DNA of 15,861 nt, taken from assembly GCA_038236965.1 (NCBI GenBank), contig JBBRZF010000071.1, forward strand, positions 1 through 15,861. The letters are read 5' to 3'. This DNA comes from JBBRZF01 sp038236965. GTDB lineage: Bacteria > Acidobacteriota > Terriglobia > Terriglobales > Acidobacteriaceae. This document shows, one piece after another, positions 7,125 to 13,905 of the stretch. The notes under the pieces were generated by a model. It did no database searches. It was not told the origin of the DNA and saw only the letters and a list, made by a program, of their open reading frames with translations. Within the stretch, counting starts at the first letter, position 1, and the number at the start of each line of letters is the position of its first letter. A program made the translations under genes and the position numbers.

Positions 7125-9533
7125 TTACTGGTGCGCGGTGGCGGGATCGGGCGATGGATTGAGAGCGCCCAGGCCTGGGGTTTCCGATTCACCTTCCACT
7201 TGCGGCAACGGCTGTTCAAGGGCGTATTGCAGCACCTCGTCCATGGTGTCCACGAAATGGAGTTTCATATCGCCGAGCAGGTTCTTCGGAATGTCGGCGA
7301 GGTCGCGTTCGTTTTCCTTGGGCAGGATGGTCTCGGTAATGCCGGCGCGATGGGCCGCGAGCAGCTTTTCCTTGAGTCCGCCGATGGGGAGAACCTTTCC
7401 GCGAAGGGTGATCTCTCCGGTCATAGCCACATGACGGCGCACAGGGATACGGCTGAGCGCGCTGGCTATGGCGGTGGCCATGGTGATTCCGGCGGAGGGA
7501 CCGTCCTTGGGTATGGCGCCTTCGGGAACGTGTATGTGGATGTCGATGTTGCGATAGAAATCGCGTGCGAGTCCGAGTCGATGTGCGCGGGAACGCACGT
7601 AGCTCATGGCGGCCTGTGCGGATTCCTGCATCACGTCTCCGAGTTTTCCGGTGAGCGTTAGTTTGCCTTTACCTTCGACGACGGCGACTTCGGTGCTGAG
7701 GATGGAGCCGCCAACTTCGGTCCACGCCAAGCCGGTAACGAGGCCGATCTCGCTGCGCTCGTTCGCCATGGTGTCGTGGAAACGGGCGACGCCGAGGAAC
7801 TCGTTGACGTTCTCGCCGGTAACGGTGATGAAGTACTTGATGCCTTCTTTAACGACACGGCGCGCGACCTTGCGACAGACGTTTCCGATCTCGCGTTCAA
7901 GGTTGCGGACGCCAGCTTCGCGCGTATAGGAGCGGCAAATTTCCTGGAGTCCGTCATCGGTGAAGATGATGTTCTCTTCGGTGAGTCCGGCGGCTTCACG
8001 CTGTTTTTTTACGAGATAGTTTTTCGCGATCTCGAGTTTTTCCGGCTCCGTGTATCCGTGTAGTCGCAGCACTTCCATGCGGTCCTGTAACGGGGCAGGG
8101 ATGGTGTGCATGACGTTGGCGGTGGCGATGAAGAAGACCTGCGAAAGATCGTATTCGACGTCGAGGTAGTGATCGACGAACATGAAGTTCTGTTCGGGAT
8201 CGAGTACTTCGAGGAGCGCCGAAGAGGGATCGCCACGGAAGTCCATCGACATCTTGTCGACTTCGTCGAGCATGAAGACCGGATTCTTTGTTCCGGCTTT
8301 TTTCATCATCTGGATGATCTGGCCGGGCAGGGCACCGATGTAGGTGCGACGGTGTCCGCGAATCTCGGCTTCGTCGCGCACGCCGCCGAGCGACATGCGA
8401 ACGAACTTGCGTCCGGTGGCCTTGGCCACGCTCATGCCCAGCGAGGTCTTTCCCACGCCCGGAGGTCCGACAAAGCAAAGGATAGAGCCCTTGGGATTTT
8501 TTACCAACTGACGGACGGCGAGGAATTCAAGGATGCGATCCTTGATCTTTTCGAGGCCGTAGTGGTCCTGGTTCAGAATCTTTTCCGCGTGTTCAATAGA
8601 GCGGATTTCTTTCGACTTCTTTTTCCAGGGAACGGCGAGCAGCCAGTCGAGGTAGTTGCGCGAGACGGTTGACTCGGCCGACATGGGCGGCATGGCTTCC
8701 AGTTTTTTCAGTTCCTGGATGGCCTTCTCGTGAACTTCCTTGGGCATTCCGGCGGCGTCGACCTTTTTCTTAAGCTCGTCCCACTCGCTCTTTTCGCCGC
8801 GACCGAGTTCCTTCTGGATGGCCTTGATCTTTTCGTTGAGGTAATACTCTTTTTGGGCGCGTTCCATCTGGCGCTTAACGCGCGACTGGATGGTGCGGTC
8901 CATGTTGAGTTTTTCAATCTCGATATCGAGCACGTCGGCGACGCGGTTGAGGCGTTCGGCGGGATCGAAGATCTCGAGCAGCTCCTGCTTCTCCTCGATC
9001 GAAAGCTGGAGGTTGGCCGCGATGGTGTCCGTGAGCTTGGACATATCTTCCATGCGCACGGTGGCGGCCATGGTCTCGTAGTTCAGAGACTGGCAAAGTT
9101 TTACGTATTGCTCGAAGAGCGAGATGACGCGCTGCATGGCGGCTTCGACAGGCGGCGTGATCTCGGGCGTGTACTTCACGGTGCGAACGGTGGATTCGAA
9201 AAAGCCGTCCGTCTCGGTGACCTGAAGTATCTTGCCGCGCTCAATTCCTTCTACAAGAACCTTGATATTTCCATCGGGCAGTTTGAGGCTCTGCACGATA
9301 TTGACGATGGTGCCGACCTGAAATATCTCATTCGGCTTGGGTTCGTCGACGCTGGCGTCATGCTGCGTGGCGAGAAAGATCTTCTTGTCGCCGGCCAGCG
9401 CCTCTTCGAGAGCGCGCACGCTGGACTCGCGGCCCACGACGAAAGGCGTCATCATGTGGGGAAAAATCACGACGTCGCGAATCGGCATCATCGGCAACTT
9501 GCGCGTTTCGAACTTTTCTTTGATCTGAGTCAC
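7125..9533 (-). CDS. lon: ATP-dependent protease Lon
   Basis: The 802-residue product is a full-length bacterial (LonA) protease, a cytoplasmic AAA+ hexamer that degrades misfolded proteins and short-lived regulators. Residues ~12-205 are the substrate-recognition N-domain, followed by a helical region. The AAA+ module has Walker A GPPGVGKT (356-363) and Walker B FMLDEVD (420-426). The protease domain carries the Ser-Lys dyad: S680 in PKDGPSAGIT and K723 in GGLKEKLLAA. The tail after ~775 is a Pro/Glu-rich extension (PLPQVEGESETP onward) that looks disordered. The start is GTG (9531-9533), preceded by AGGGA at short spacing and AGGAAG a little further up. Upstream is clpX on the same strand, but 414 bp away with a terminator hairpin between, so lon probably has its own promoter. 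Downstream is a strong terminator. Confidence 0.98.
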   Translation of the reverse strand: MTQIKEKFETRKLPMMPIRDVVIFPHMMTPFVVGRESSVRALEEALAGDKKIFLATQHDASVDEPKPNEIFQVGTIVNIVQSLKLPDGNIKVLVEGIERGKILQVTETDGFFESTVRTVKYTPEITPPVEAAMQRVISLFEQYVKLCQSLNYETMAATVRMEDMSKLTDTIAANLQLSIEEKQELLEIFDPAERLNRVADVLDIEIEKLNMDRTIQSRVKRQMERAQKEYYLNEKIKAIQKELGRGEKSEWDELKKKVDAAGMPKEVHEKAIQELKKLEAMPPMSAESTVSRNYLDWLLAVPWKKKSKEIRSIEHAEKILNQDHYGLEKIKDRILEFLAVRQLVKNPKGSILCFVGPPGVGKTSLGMSVAKATGRKFVRMSLGGVRDEAEIRGHRRTYIGALPGQIIQMMKKAGTKNPVFMLDEVDKMSMDFRGDPSSALLEVLDPEQNFMFVDHYLDVEYDLSQVFFIATANVMHTIPAPLQDRMEVLRLHGYTEPEKLEIAKNYLVKKQREAAGLTEENIIFTDDGLQEICRSYTREAGVRNLEREIGNVCRKVARRVVKEGIKYFITVTGENVNEFLGVARFHDTMANERSEIGLVTGLAWTEVGGSILSTEVAVVEGKGKLTLTGKLGDVMQESAQAAMSYVRSRAHRLGLARDFYRNIDIHIHVPEGAIPKDGPSAGITMATAIASALSRIPVRRHVAMTGEITLRGKVLPIGGLKEKLLAAHRAGITETILPKENERDLADIPKNLLGDMKLHFVDTMDEVLQYALEQPLPQVEGESETPGLGALNPSPDPATAHQ

Positions 9534-9560
9534 TAATCCCTGCTTCCTAGGTTGGTCATT

Positions 9561-9590
9561 GAGCCTTGAGAATCAATTGTTTAGAGGCTC
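9561..9590 (-). promoter_or_regulatory. lon: Inverted repeat in the lon 5' region
   Basis: GAGCCT (9561-9566) and AGGCTC (9585-9590) are perfect inverted arms separated by 18 bases, with a CAATTG near the centre. It lies 28-57 bp upstream of the lon GTG. It could be an operator for a dimeric regulator or a weak leader hairpin. No known binding site was recognised. Confidence 0.3.
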
Positions 9591-9830
9591 ATTCCCCAAG
9601 ATGACCAAAACCATTGCGAATGAGTCGAGCCTACTACATCGGCAAGACCTCGGCAACCGCCGGAGGTAATACTTCTCCTGCAACTTTCGTAATGAAAATG
9701 CCCGTTTTTACTTGCCATTTCGGACCTGCTGGATTCGATGAGATTGGCCCGAGAACGATGCATGCAAATGACTGCTGAATGAGATTTCGGCAGAGATGGG
9801 GAAGAGATTAGCGCGATGCAAAACATATTT

Positions 9831-9860
9831 CACCACGAAGACACGAAGACACGAAGAAAA
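9831..9860. repeat. ACGAAGAC tandem repeat
   Basis: An 8-bp unit ACGAAGAC is repeated at 9835-9842 and 9843-9850, with a third copy at 9851-9857 that breaks into an A-run. The preceding bases CACC match the CCACAAAGG-type repeat at 14618-14660, which also contains ACACGAAGG. The two loci probably belong to one loose repeat family. Confidence 0.65.
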
Positions 9861-9890
9861 CCAAATCGGGCAAAGAGCAAGGAATCAGAA

Positions 9891-9912
9891 AGACCCGCCT
9901 TTCGGCGGGTCT
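9891..9912 (-). terminator. Terminator hairpin of clpX
   Basis: AGACCCGCC (9891-9899), TTTC, GGCGGGTCT (9904-9912) form a perfect 9-bp, very GC-rich stem. On the minus strand the loop is GAAA, a stable GNRA tetraloop. It lies 36-57 bp beyond the clpX TAG. The T-run that follows on the minus strand is short (TTTCTG), so efficiency is uncertain, but position and strength suit a terminator separating clpX from lon. Confidence 0.75.
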
Positions 9913-9947
9913 GATGTTTGTGAAGGTGACGGCTTGAGCGTGTTCGG

Positions 9948-11222
9948 CTAGCCGGCTTTTTCCATGACAGGCATGGAAACGTCGCGCTTCTCCACCATCT
10001 CTTTGGTGACCTCGAAATCCTTCAGCTTCTTCTGGCTGGGGAGTTGGTACATGAGGTCGAGCATGAGTTCTTCGAGGATCATGCGCAGGCCGCGGGCACC
10101 GACTTTGCGCTCCATGGCTTCCTTGGCGATGGCATGGAGTGCGTCTTCACTGAATTTCAGGCGCACGTTTTCGAATTCAAAGAGGCGCTGGTACTGCTTA
10201 ACGATGGCGTTCTTTGGCCGCGTAAGAATCTCGACCAGGGCGACTTCATCGAGGTCGTTGAGGATGCCGATGACCGGAAGGCGTCCGACAAATTCGGGGA
10301 TGAGTCCGAACTTGATGAGGTCTTGCGGTTGCGCCTTCTGCAGCAGTTCGCTATCGCGACGGCTGGCGGGAATGATGGGCTCGTCCTTGCCGTCTTCTCC
10401 GGCGCGGAAGCCCATGGAGCGCGTGCCCATGCGCTTGCTGACGATGCGTTCGAGTCCGACGAATGCGCCACCGCAAATGAAGAGGATGTTGGTGGTATCG
10501 ACGGGCGTGAATTCCTGGTGAGGATGCTTGCGTCCGCCTTGCGGTGGGACGTTGGCGACGGTGCCTTCGAGGATCTTGAGAAGCGCTTGTTGAACGCCTT
10601 CGCCGCTGACGTCGCGGGTGATGGACGGGTTCTCGTCCTTGCGTCCGATCTTGTCGATTTCGTCGATGTAGATGATGCCGGTCTGCGCGCGGGCGACGTC
10701 GCCATCGGCAGCCTGCAACAGCTTGAGGATGATGTTTTCTACATCTTCGCCGACGTATCCGGCTTCGGTGAGCGTGGTGGCGTCCACGATGGCGAAGGGC
10801 ACATCGAGCATCTTGGCCAAGGTCTGAGCCAGCAGGGTTTTTCCCGTGCCGGTGGGACCGATGAGCATGATGTTGGATTTGGCGAGTTCGACTTCGCTGT
10901 TGCGCTGCCGGTTCATGTAGACGCGCTTGTAATGGTTGTAGACAGCGACGGCGAGCTTCTTCTTGGTCTGTTCCTGACCAATGACATACTCATCTAGGAA
11001 GTTCTTGACCTCCTGCGGCTTGGGCAGGTGGTTGGGGGCGGCTGCGGGCTGGGCCTCGGTGCGATCATCTTCCAGGATGGAATTGCAGACCGCGACGCAC
11101 TCATCACAGATGTAGGCCCGCGGATAATCGCTGGGCGAAGAGATCAGCTTGGCTACGGCGTCCTGCGATTTGTGGCAGAACGAGCAGCGTAACACTTCAT
11201 CGGAACCGGACCTGGATCTCAC
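9948..11222 (-). CDS. clpX: ATP-dependent Clp protease ATPase subunit ClpX
   Basis: ClpX unfolds tagged proteins and feeds them into ClpP. I place the start at the GTG complementary to 11220-11222, because AAGGAGT lies 5 nt upstream of it. A GTG at 11240 in the same frame would add six residues and lacks a site. In the resulting 424-residue numbering, the zinc-binding domain has Cys 13, 16, 39 and 42 (CSFC, CDEC), Walker A is GPTGTGKT (122-129), the pore loop GYVGED is 155-160, Walker B is IIYIDEID (183-190), and the sensor-2 VGARGLR is 374-380. The SMGF at ~269-272 matches the IGF-type loop that docks on ClpP. Length is normal for the family. clpP lies 244 bp upstream on the same strand, which fits a ClpXP pair; a hairpin sits in that gap. 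The gene is followed by a terminator. Confidence 0.97.
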   Translation of the reverse strand: MRSRSGSDEVLRCSFCHKSQDAVAKLISSPSDYPRAYICDECVAVCNSILEDDRTEAQPAAAPNHLPKPQEVKNFLDEYVIGQEQTKKKLAVAVYNHYKRVYMNRQRNSEVELAKSNIMLIGPTGTGKTLLAQTLAKMLDVPFAIVDATTLTEAGYVGEDVENIILKLLQAADGDVARAQTGIIYIDEIDKIGRKDENPSITRDVSGEGVQQALLKILEGTVANVPPQGGRKHPHQEFTPVDTTNILFICGGAFVGLERIVSKRMGTRSMGFRAGEDGKDEPIIPASRRDSELLQKAQPQDLIKFGLIPEFVGRLPVIGILNDLDEVALVEILTRPKNAIVKQYQRLFEFENVRLKFSEDALHAIAKEAMERKVGARGLRMILEELMLDLMYQLPSQKKLKDFEVTKEMVEKRDVSMPVMEKAG

Positions 11223-11339
11223 TGAAGACTCCTTTACCACACATCACGCTGGCGGTCTCCCTGATCGAGCTGCCAGTACCTACCGAAACATCTAATAACC
11301 ACATCGGCCAAAAGCAAGATGTGAACGACTGTTGATGTG

Positions 11340-11373
11340 TCGGCGGCAGCTTTGCATGGTGAGATGCCGCCGA
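11340..11373. promoter_or_regulatory. Perfect 9-bp inverted repeat between clpP and clpX
   Basis: TCGGCGGCA (11340-11348) and TGCCGCCGA (11365-11373) are perfect complements around a 16-nt loop. No T-run follows on the minus strand, so this is not a typical terminator. In the clpP-clpX transcript it would form a stable stem ~95 nt beyond the clpP stop. It could protect the upstream mRNA end, mark a processing site, attenuate clpX relative to clpP, or be a REP-like element. Confidence 0.5.
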
Positions 11374-11466
11374 TCATCTTCTTTATGTAGTTCCTGGGGA
11401 ATCGGTATATCACCTTACGATTGGGATAATTAGGCCGTTCCCCTGCCTTCGTGTAACTAAGACGGT

Positions 11467-12051
11467 CTACTTATGTTTGTAGATGATCTCGTCAACGATG
11501 CCGTATTCCTTGGACTGCTGCGCGTTCATGATGAAGTCACGCTCGACGTCCTTCTCTACTTTTTCCAGCGATTGGCCGGTGTGCTTGGCGAGGAGCTGGT
11601 TGGTGATCTCCCTCATGCGGAGGATCTCGCGGGCGTGGATATCGATATCCGTTGCCTGTCCAGATAGTCCGGACATAAGAGGCTGATGAATAAGGATACG
11701 AGACGTTGGCAACGCGAACCGTTTGCCCGGCGCGCCCGCCGTCAGCAGGGTGGCAGCCATGGAGGCAGCCTGCCCGATGCAGATGGTGGTCACATCAGGA
11801 CGGATGAACTGCATGGTGTCATAAATCGCCATTCCGGCCGTGATGGAACCACCCGGAGAGTTGATGTAAAGGGAGATATCTTTCTCCGGATCCTCTGCCT
11901 CGAGGAAGAGCAACTGGGCGATGATGAGGTTGGCGACGTTGTCGTCGATAGGAGTGCCAAGAAAGATGATGTTGTCCCGCAACAACCGGGAATAAATGTC
12001 GTACGCCCGCTCGCCCCTGCTGGTTTGTTCCACTACCATTGGCACAAGCAT
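11467..12051 (-). CDS. clpP: ATP-dependent Clp protease proteolytic subunit ClpP
   Basis: The 194-residue product is the serine peptidase that forms a double heptameric barrel and degrades substrates delivered by ClpX or similar ATPases. The catalytic triad is visible: S97 in GQAASMA, H122 in ILIHQP and D172 in ERDFIM. The N-terminal axial-loop sequence VVEQTSRGERAYDIYSRLL and the GGSITAGMAIYDTMQ strand-helix are typical. There is almost no propeptide (MLVPM before VVEQ). The ATG start (12049-12051) has AAAGGAG 6 nt upstream. The gene follows tig by 123 bp with no visible promoter or terminator, so the two are probably cotranscribed. Confidence 0.98.
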   Translation of the reverse strand: MLVPMVVEQTSRGERAYDIYSRLLRDNIIFLGTPIDDNVANLIIAQLLFLEAEDPEKDISLYINSPGGSITAGMAIYDTMQFIRPDVTTICIGQAASMAATLLTAGAPGKRFALPTSRILIHQPLMSGLSGQATDIDIHAREILRMREITNQLLAKHTGQSLEKVEKDVERDFIMNAQQSKEYGIVDEIIYKHK

Positions 12052-12174
12052 TTCCGGCTCCTTTGACCGACCGCTCTTGGGCGGCGCGGTTCGAGTTCAA
12101 GGTTCCCCGCGTGGGGGAGTGCCTACGCGAGTGCCTTGGATGGCACAGGGTAGAAGAGGTAGAAGCAGGCCGCC

Positions 12175-13521
12175 CTATGCGGATCTGCGGTAAAGATGCT
12201 CGATGGCTTTATCGGTACGAATTCGCTCACGAATTCTATCGACTGCTCCATCCTGCGTCAAACGGGCCCGAATGGTCTCGACCGGCTGTTTCATCTGCTG
12301 GGCGATACCCTCGAACTCCTGGTTCATCTCCTCGTCTGTCACAGAGATATTTTCGGTTTCGGCGATCTTGCTAAGGATTAAAGATGCTTTCACTTCGCGG
12401 CGTGCGGCCTCGCGCTGACCATCGCGCAAACGGCTGAAATCCATCTTCTTGATGTCTTCCGTACGCATGCCCTGTGCAGCCAAGGCGCGGAATCCGCGAT
12501 CGAGTCGCATATCGATCTGCTGCTCGACGAGGGCGTCCGGCACGTCGAACTCGAATTTATCGACCAGAGTTTCGACCAGCTTGTCCTTCGCCTTGTGTTC
12601 TGCCTGATGCGTCTTTTCGGCGGTCATGCCGGCGCGAATGCGCGTGCGGAGATCGTCGATGGTCTTGAATTCTTCACCGAGTTCCTTCGCGAGATCGTCA
12701 TTCAACTCCGGCATGGACTTAGTTTTGATGCCTTTTATCGCCACGAGGTAATGCAGAGTTTTTCCCGAGAGACGTTCGTCGGCGAAACCTTCGGGATAAG
12801 TCACGTCAAAGGCGCGCTCTTCGCCCACTTTGGCTCCGCGCAGATTGTCGGAAAAATCCTGGATGGTGTTGGTTCCACCGATCTCGACCATGACTTCATC
12901 GATCTCGACCGGTTCGGCGCCTTCTTCCTTGGCCGTGCCCTTGAAACTGACCTGTGCGAAATCGCCATCCTGCAACGGACGTTCTTCATCGACTCCGGTG
13001 TAGGTGGAGTGCTGTTCGCGCAGATTGTTCAACGCGGCTTCCACTTCCTCATCGGTGACGTTGATCTCGGCCGCTTCCGGTTTCACGTCCAGGTATCCGG
13101 CGATGTCGAATTCGGGCAGCACTTCGAAGTCAGCCTTGAAGTGCAGGGCTTCTCCTTCATGGACATGCATGTCGATGATGCGGGGCTGCGAGATGGGAAC
13201 CAGTTTCTGGCGGTCGGCCTCTTCGCGGAAGTGGCGCGGGATGAGAGCTTCGACCATTTCGGATTTAATGTCTTCCGCGAACTTCTGGCGGATGACGCCG
13301 GAGGGAACCTTGCCCTTGCGGAATCCGGGGACGTTAGCCAGTTTGGAGTACTTGGCGACGATGGAATCGGTTTCCTTCTTGACGATGTCGGCTGGGATCT
13401 CGATGGAGATTTCGCGCCGGCAAGCGTTCACTTTGGGCTCGGCGGCGGCGACCGCGGTTTCCGTGGTTGCTACTGCGGTTTCGGTGGATGCGTTCTCGTT
13501 GTTTGCTTCAGTTGAATTCAA
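12175..13521 (-). CDS. tig: Trigger factor (ribosome-associated chaperone / peptidyl-prolyl isomerase)
   Basis: Trigger factor binds near the ribosome exit tunnel and shields nascent chains. I choose the TTG complementary to 13519-13521 (448 residues), because GGAAGG lies 8 nt upstream; a GTG at 13609-13611 in frame would add 30 atypical residues and has a weaker AGGA. In the 448-residue numbering, the ribosome-docking signature GFRKGKVP is at 66-73, about 23 residues later than in E. coli. The extension is Ala/Thr/Glu-rich with a duplicated TETAVA. An FKBP-like isomerase domain lies around 160-250 (LQDGDFAQVSFKGTA onward) and the alpha-helical substrate arms follow to residue ~440, ending in IEHLYRRSA. 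It heads the tig-clpP-clpX order. A sigma70-type promoter lies at 13633-13661, giving a leader of ~105 nt for this start. Confidence 0.93.
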   Translation of the reverse strand: MNSTEANNENASTETAVATTETAVAAAEPKVNACRREISIEIPADIVKKETDSIVAKYSKLANVPGFRKGKVPSGVIRQKFAEDIKSEMVEALIPRHFREEADRQKLVPISQPRIIDMHVHEGEALHFKADFEVLPEFDIAGYLDVKPEAAEINVTDEEVEAALNNLREQHSTYTGVDEERPLQDGDFAQVSFKGTAKEEGAEPVEIDEVMVEIGGTNTIQDFSDNLRGAKVGEERAFDVTYPEGFADERLSGKTLHYLVAIKGIKTKSMPELNDDLAKELGEEFKTIDDLRTRIRAGMTAEKTHQAEHKAKDKLVETLVDKFEFDVPDALVEQQIDMRLDRGFRALAAQGMRTEDIKKMDFSRLRDGQREAARREVKASLILSKIAETENISVTDEEMNQEFEGIAQQMKQPVETIRARLTQDGAVDRIRERIRTDKAIEHLYRRSA

Positions 13522-13632
13522 GGTAAATGCCTTCCGGAATGACTGGAGCCGCGATAGGCTCCGAATGCCTTGGAGAAATACTGGATGCAGAGCTGACTGC
13601 GGCGAACTCACGAACAGTCCTGCAAACTATTA

Positions 13633-13661
13633 AGTGTAAGAGAGTGTCGGGGCGCGGTCAA
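13633..13661 (-). promoter_or_regulatory. Sigma70-type promoter for tig-clpP(-clpX)
   Basis: On the minus strand TTGACC (-35, complement of 13656-13661) is followed by exactly 17 bp and then TACACT (-10, complement of 13633-13638). The expected transcription start is near 13626. That would leave only ~15 nt before the GTG at 13611 but ~105 nt before the TTG at 13521. Both hexamers are good matches and the spacing is optimal; no experimental support is available. Confidence 0.6.
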
Positions 13662-13741
13662 ACGAGGCGAGCAGGTTTTTGACCACTATTCCCAGATTCG
13701 GAGCTCTTATATGCTTTGGGAATGACGGAAATCGGGAGAAC

Positions 13742-13829
13742 TTGGTAATTGGGTAATTTGTAATTTGGTAATTGAAAGTTAACAGCGCAGGATGTCCATT
13801 ACCCAATTACAAATTACCCAAATTACCAA
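13742..13829. repeat. Large imperfect inverted repeat of GGGTAATT units
   Basis: The left arm (13742-13774) and right arm (13798-13829) are near-perfect inverted copies of each other, about 32 bp each, with a loop of ~23 bp. Each arm is itself built of repeated GGTAATT/GGGTAATTT words. The preceding GAAATCGGGAGAA (13727-13739) resembles the GAATCGGGG core at 525-578 and 7008-7044. The AT-rich arms contrast with the GC-rich surroundings. A transcript would fold into a long hairpin in the leader region of the glycosylase gene. Confidence 0.8.
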
Positions 13830-13905
13830 TGGCGCCGGTTCTACCGTTTGCAGCGATAGAAGCAGGGAACCGAGTCAAGACCAAAGGCTCGTAGAATGGA
13901 GTTCA

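Larger units (their letters stand above)
9534..9947. other. clpX-lon intergenic region (414 bp)
   Basis: This spacer holds the clpX terminator hairpin (9891-9912), an ACGAAGAC tandem repeat (9831-9860) and an inverted repeat close to the lon start (9561-9590). The remainder, ~9591-9830, should contain the lon promoter, but I saw no convincing sigma70 or heat-shock sigma32 pair and no CIRCE (HrcA) operator. An 81-codon open frame on the minus strand (9581-9826) has no ribosome-binding site or family resemblance and is not called a gene. Confidence 0.5.

Noticed and set aside
9581..9826. 81-codon open frame on the minus strand between clpX and lon
   Set aside because: No ribosome-binding site, biased Ser/Arg composition and no recognisable domain. 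It occupies the expected lon promoter region.
9831..9860. Possible CRISPR-like array
   Set aside because: Units are 8 bp and contiguous, with no spacers and no cas genes in the window.
10044..10997. Long open frame antisense to clpX (and similar ones antisense to lon, tig, engB and the kinase gene)
   Set aside because: In GC-rich genes with codon bias the antisense frames stay open by chance. The opposite strands encode unmistakable ClpX, Lon, trigger factor, EngB and kinase.
12104..12118. Small TCCCC-GCGTG-GGGGA hairpin between tig and clpP
   Set aside because: The stem is only 5 bp and has no T-run or other context. It is likely chance in GC-rich DNA.
13679..13713. TTGACC (13679-13684) and TATATG (13708-13713) as a plus-strand promoter for udgB
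   Set aside because: The hexamers are 23 bp apart, too far for a sigma70 promoter. No alternative pair was found.
13792..13905. In-frame ATG at 13792 extending the uracil-DNA glycosylase by 38 residues
   Set aside because: The extension translates an intergenic inverted repeat (SITQLQITQIT), has no family resemblance, and a good ribosome-binding site sits before the ATG at 13906.
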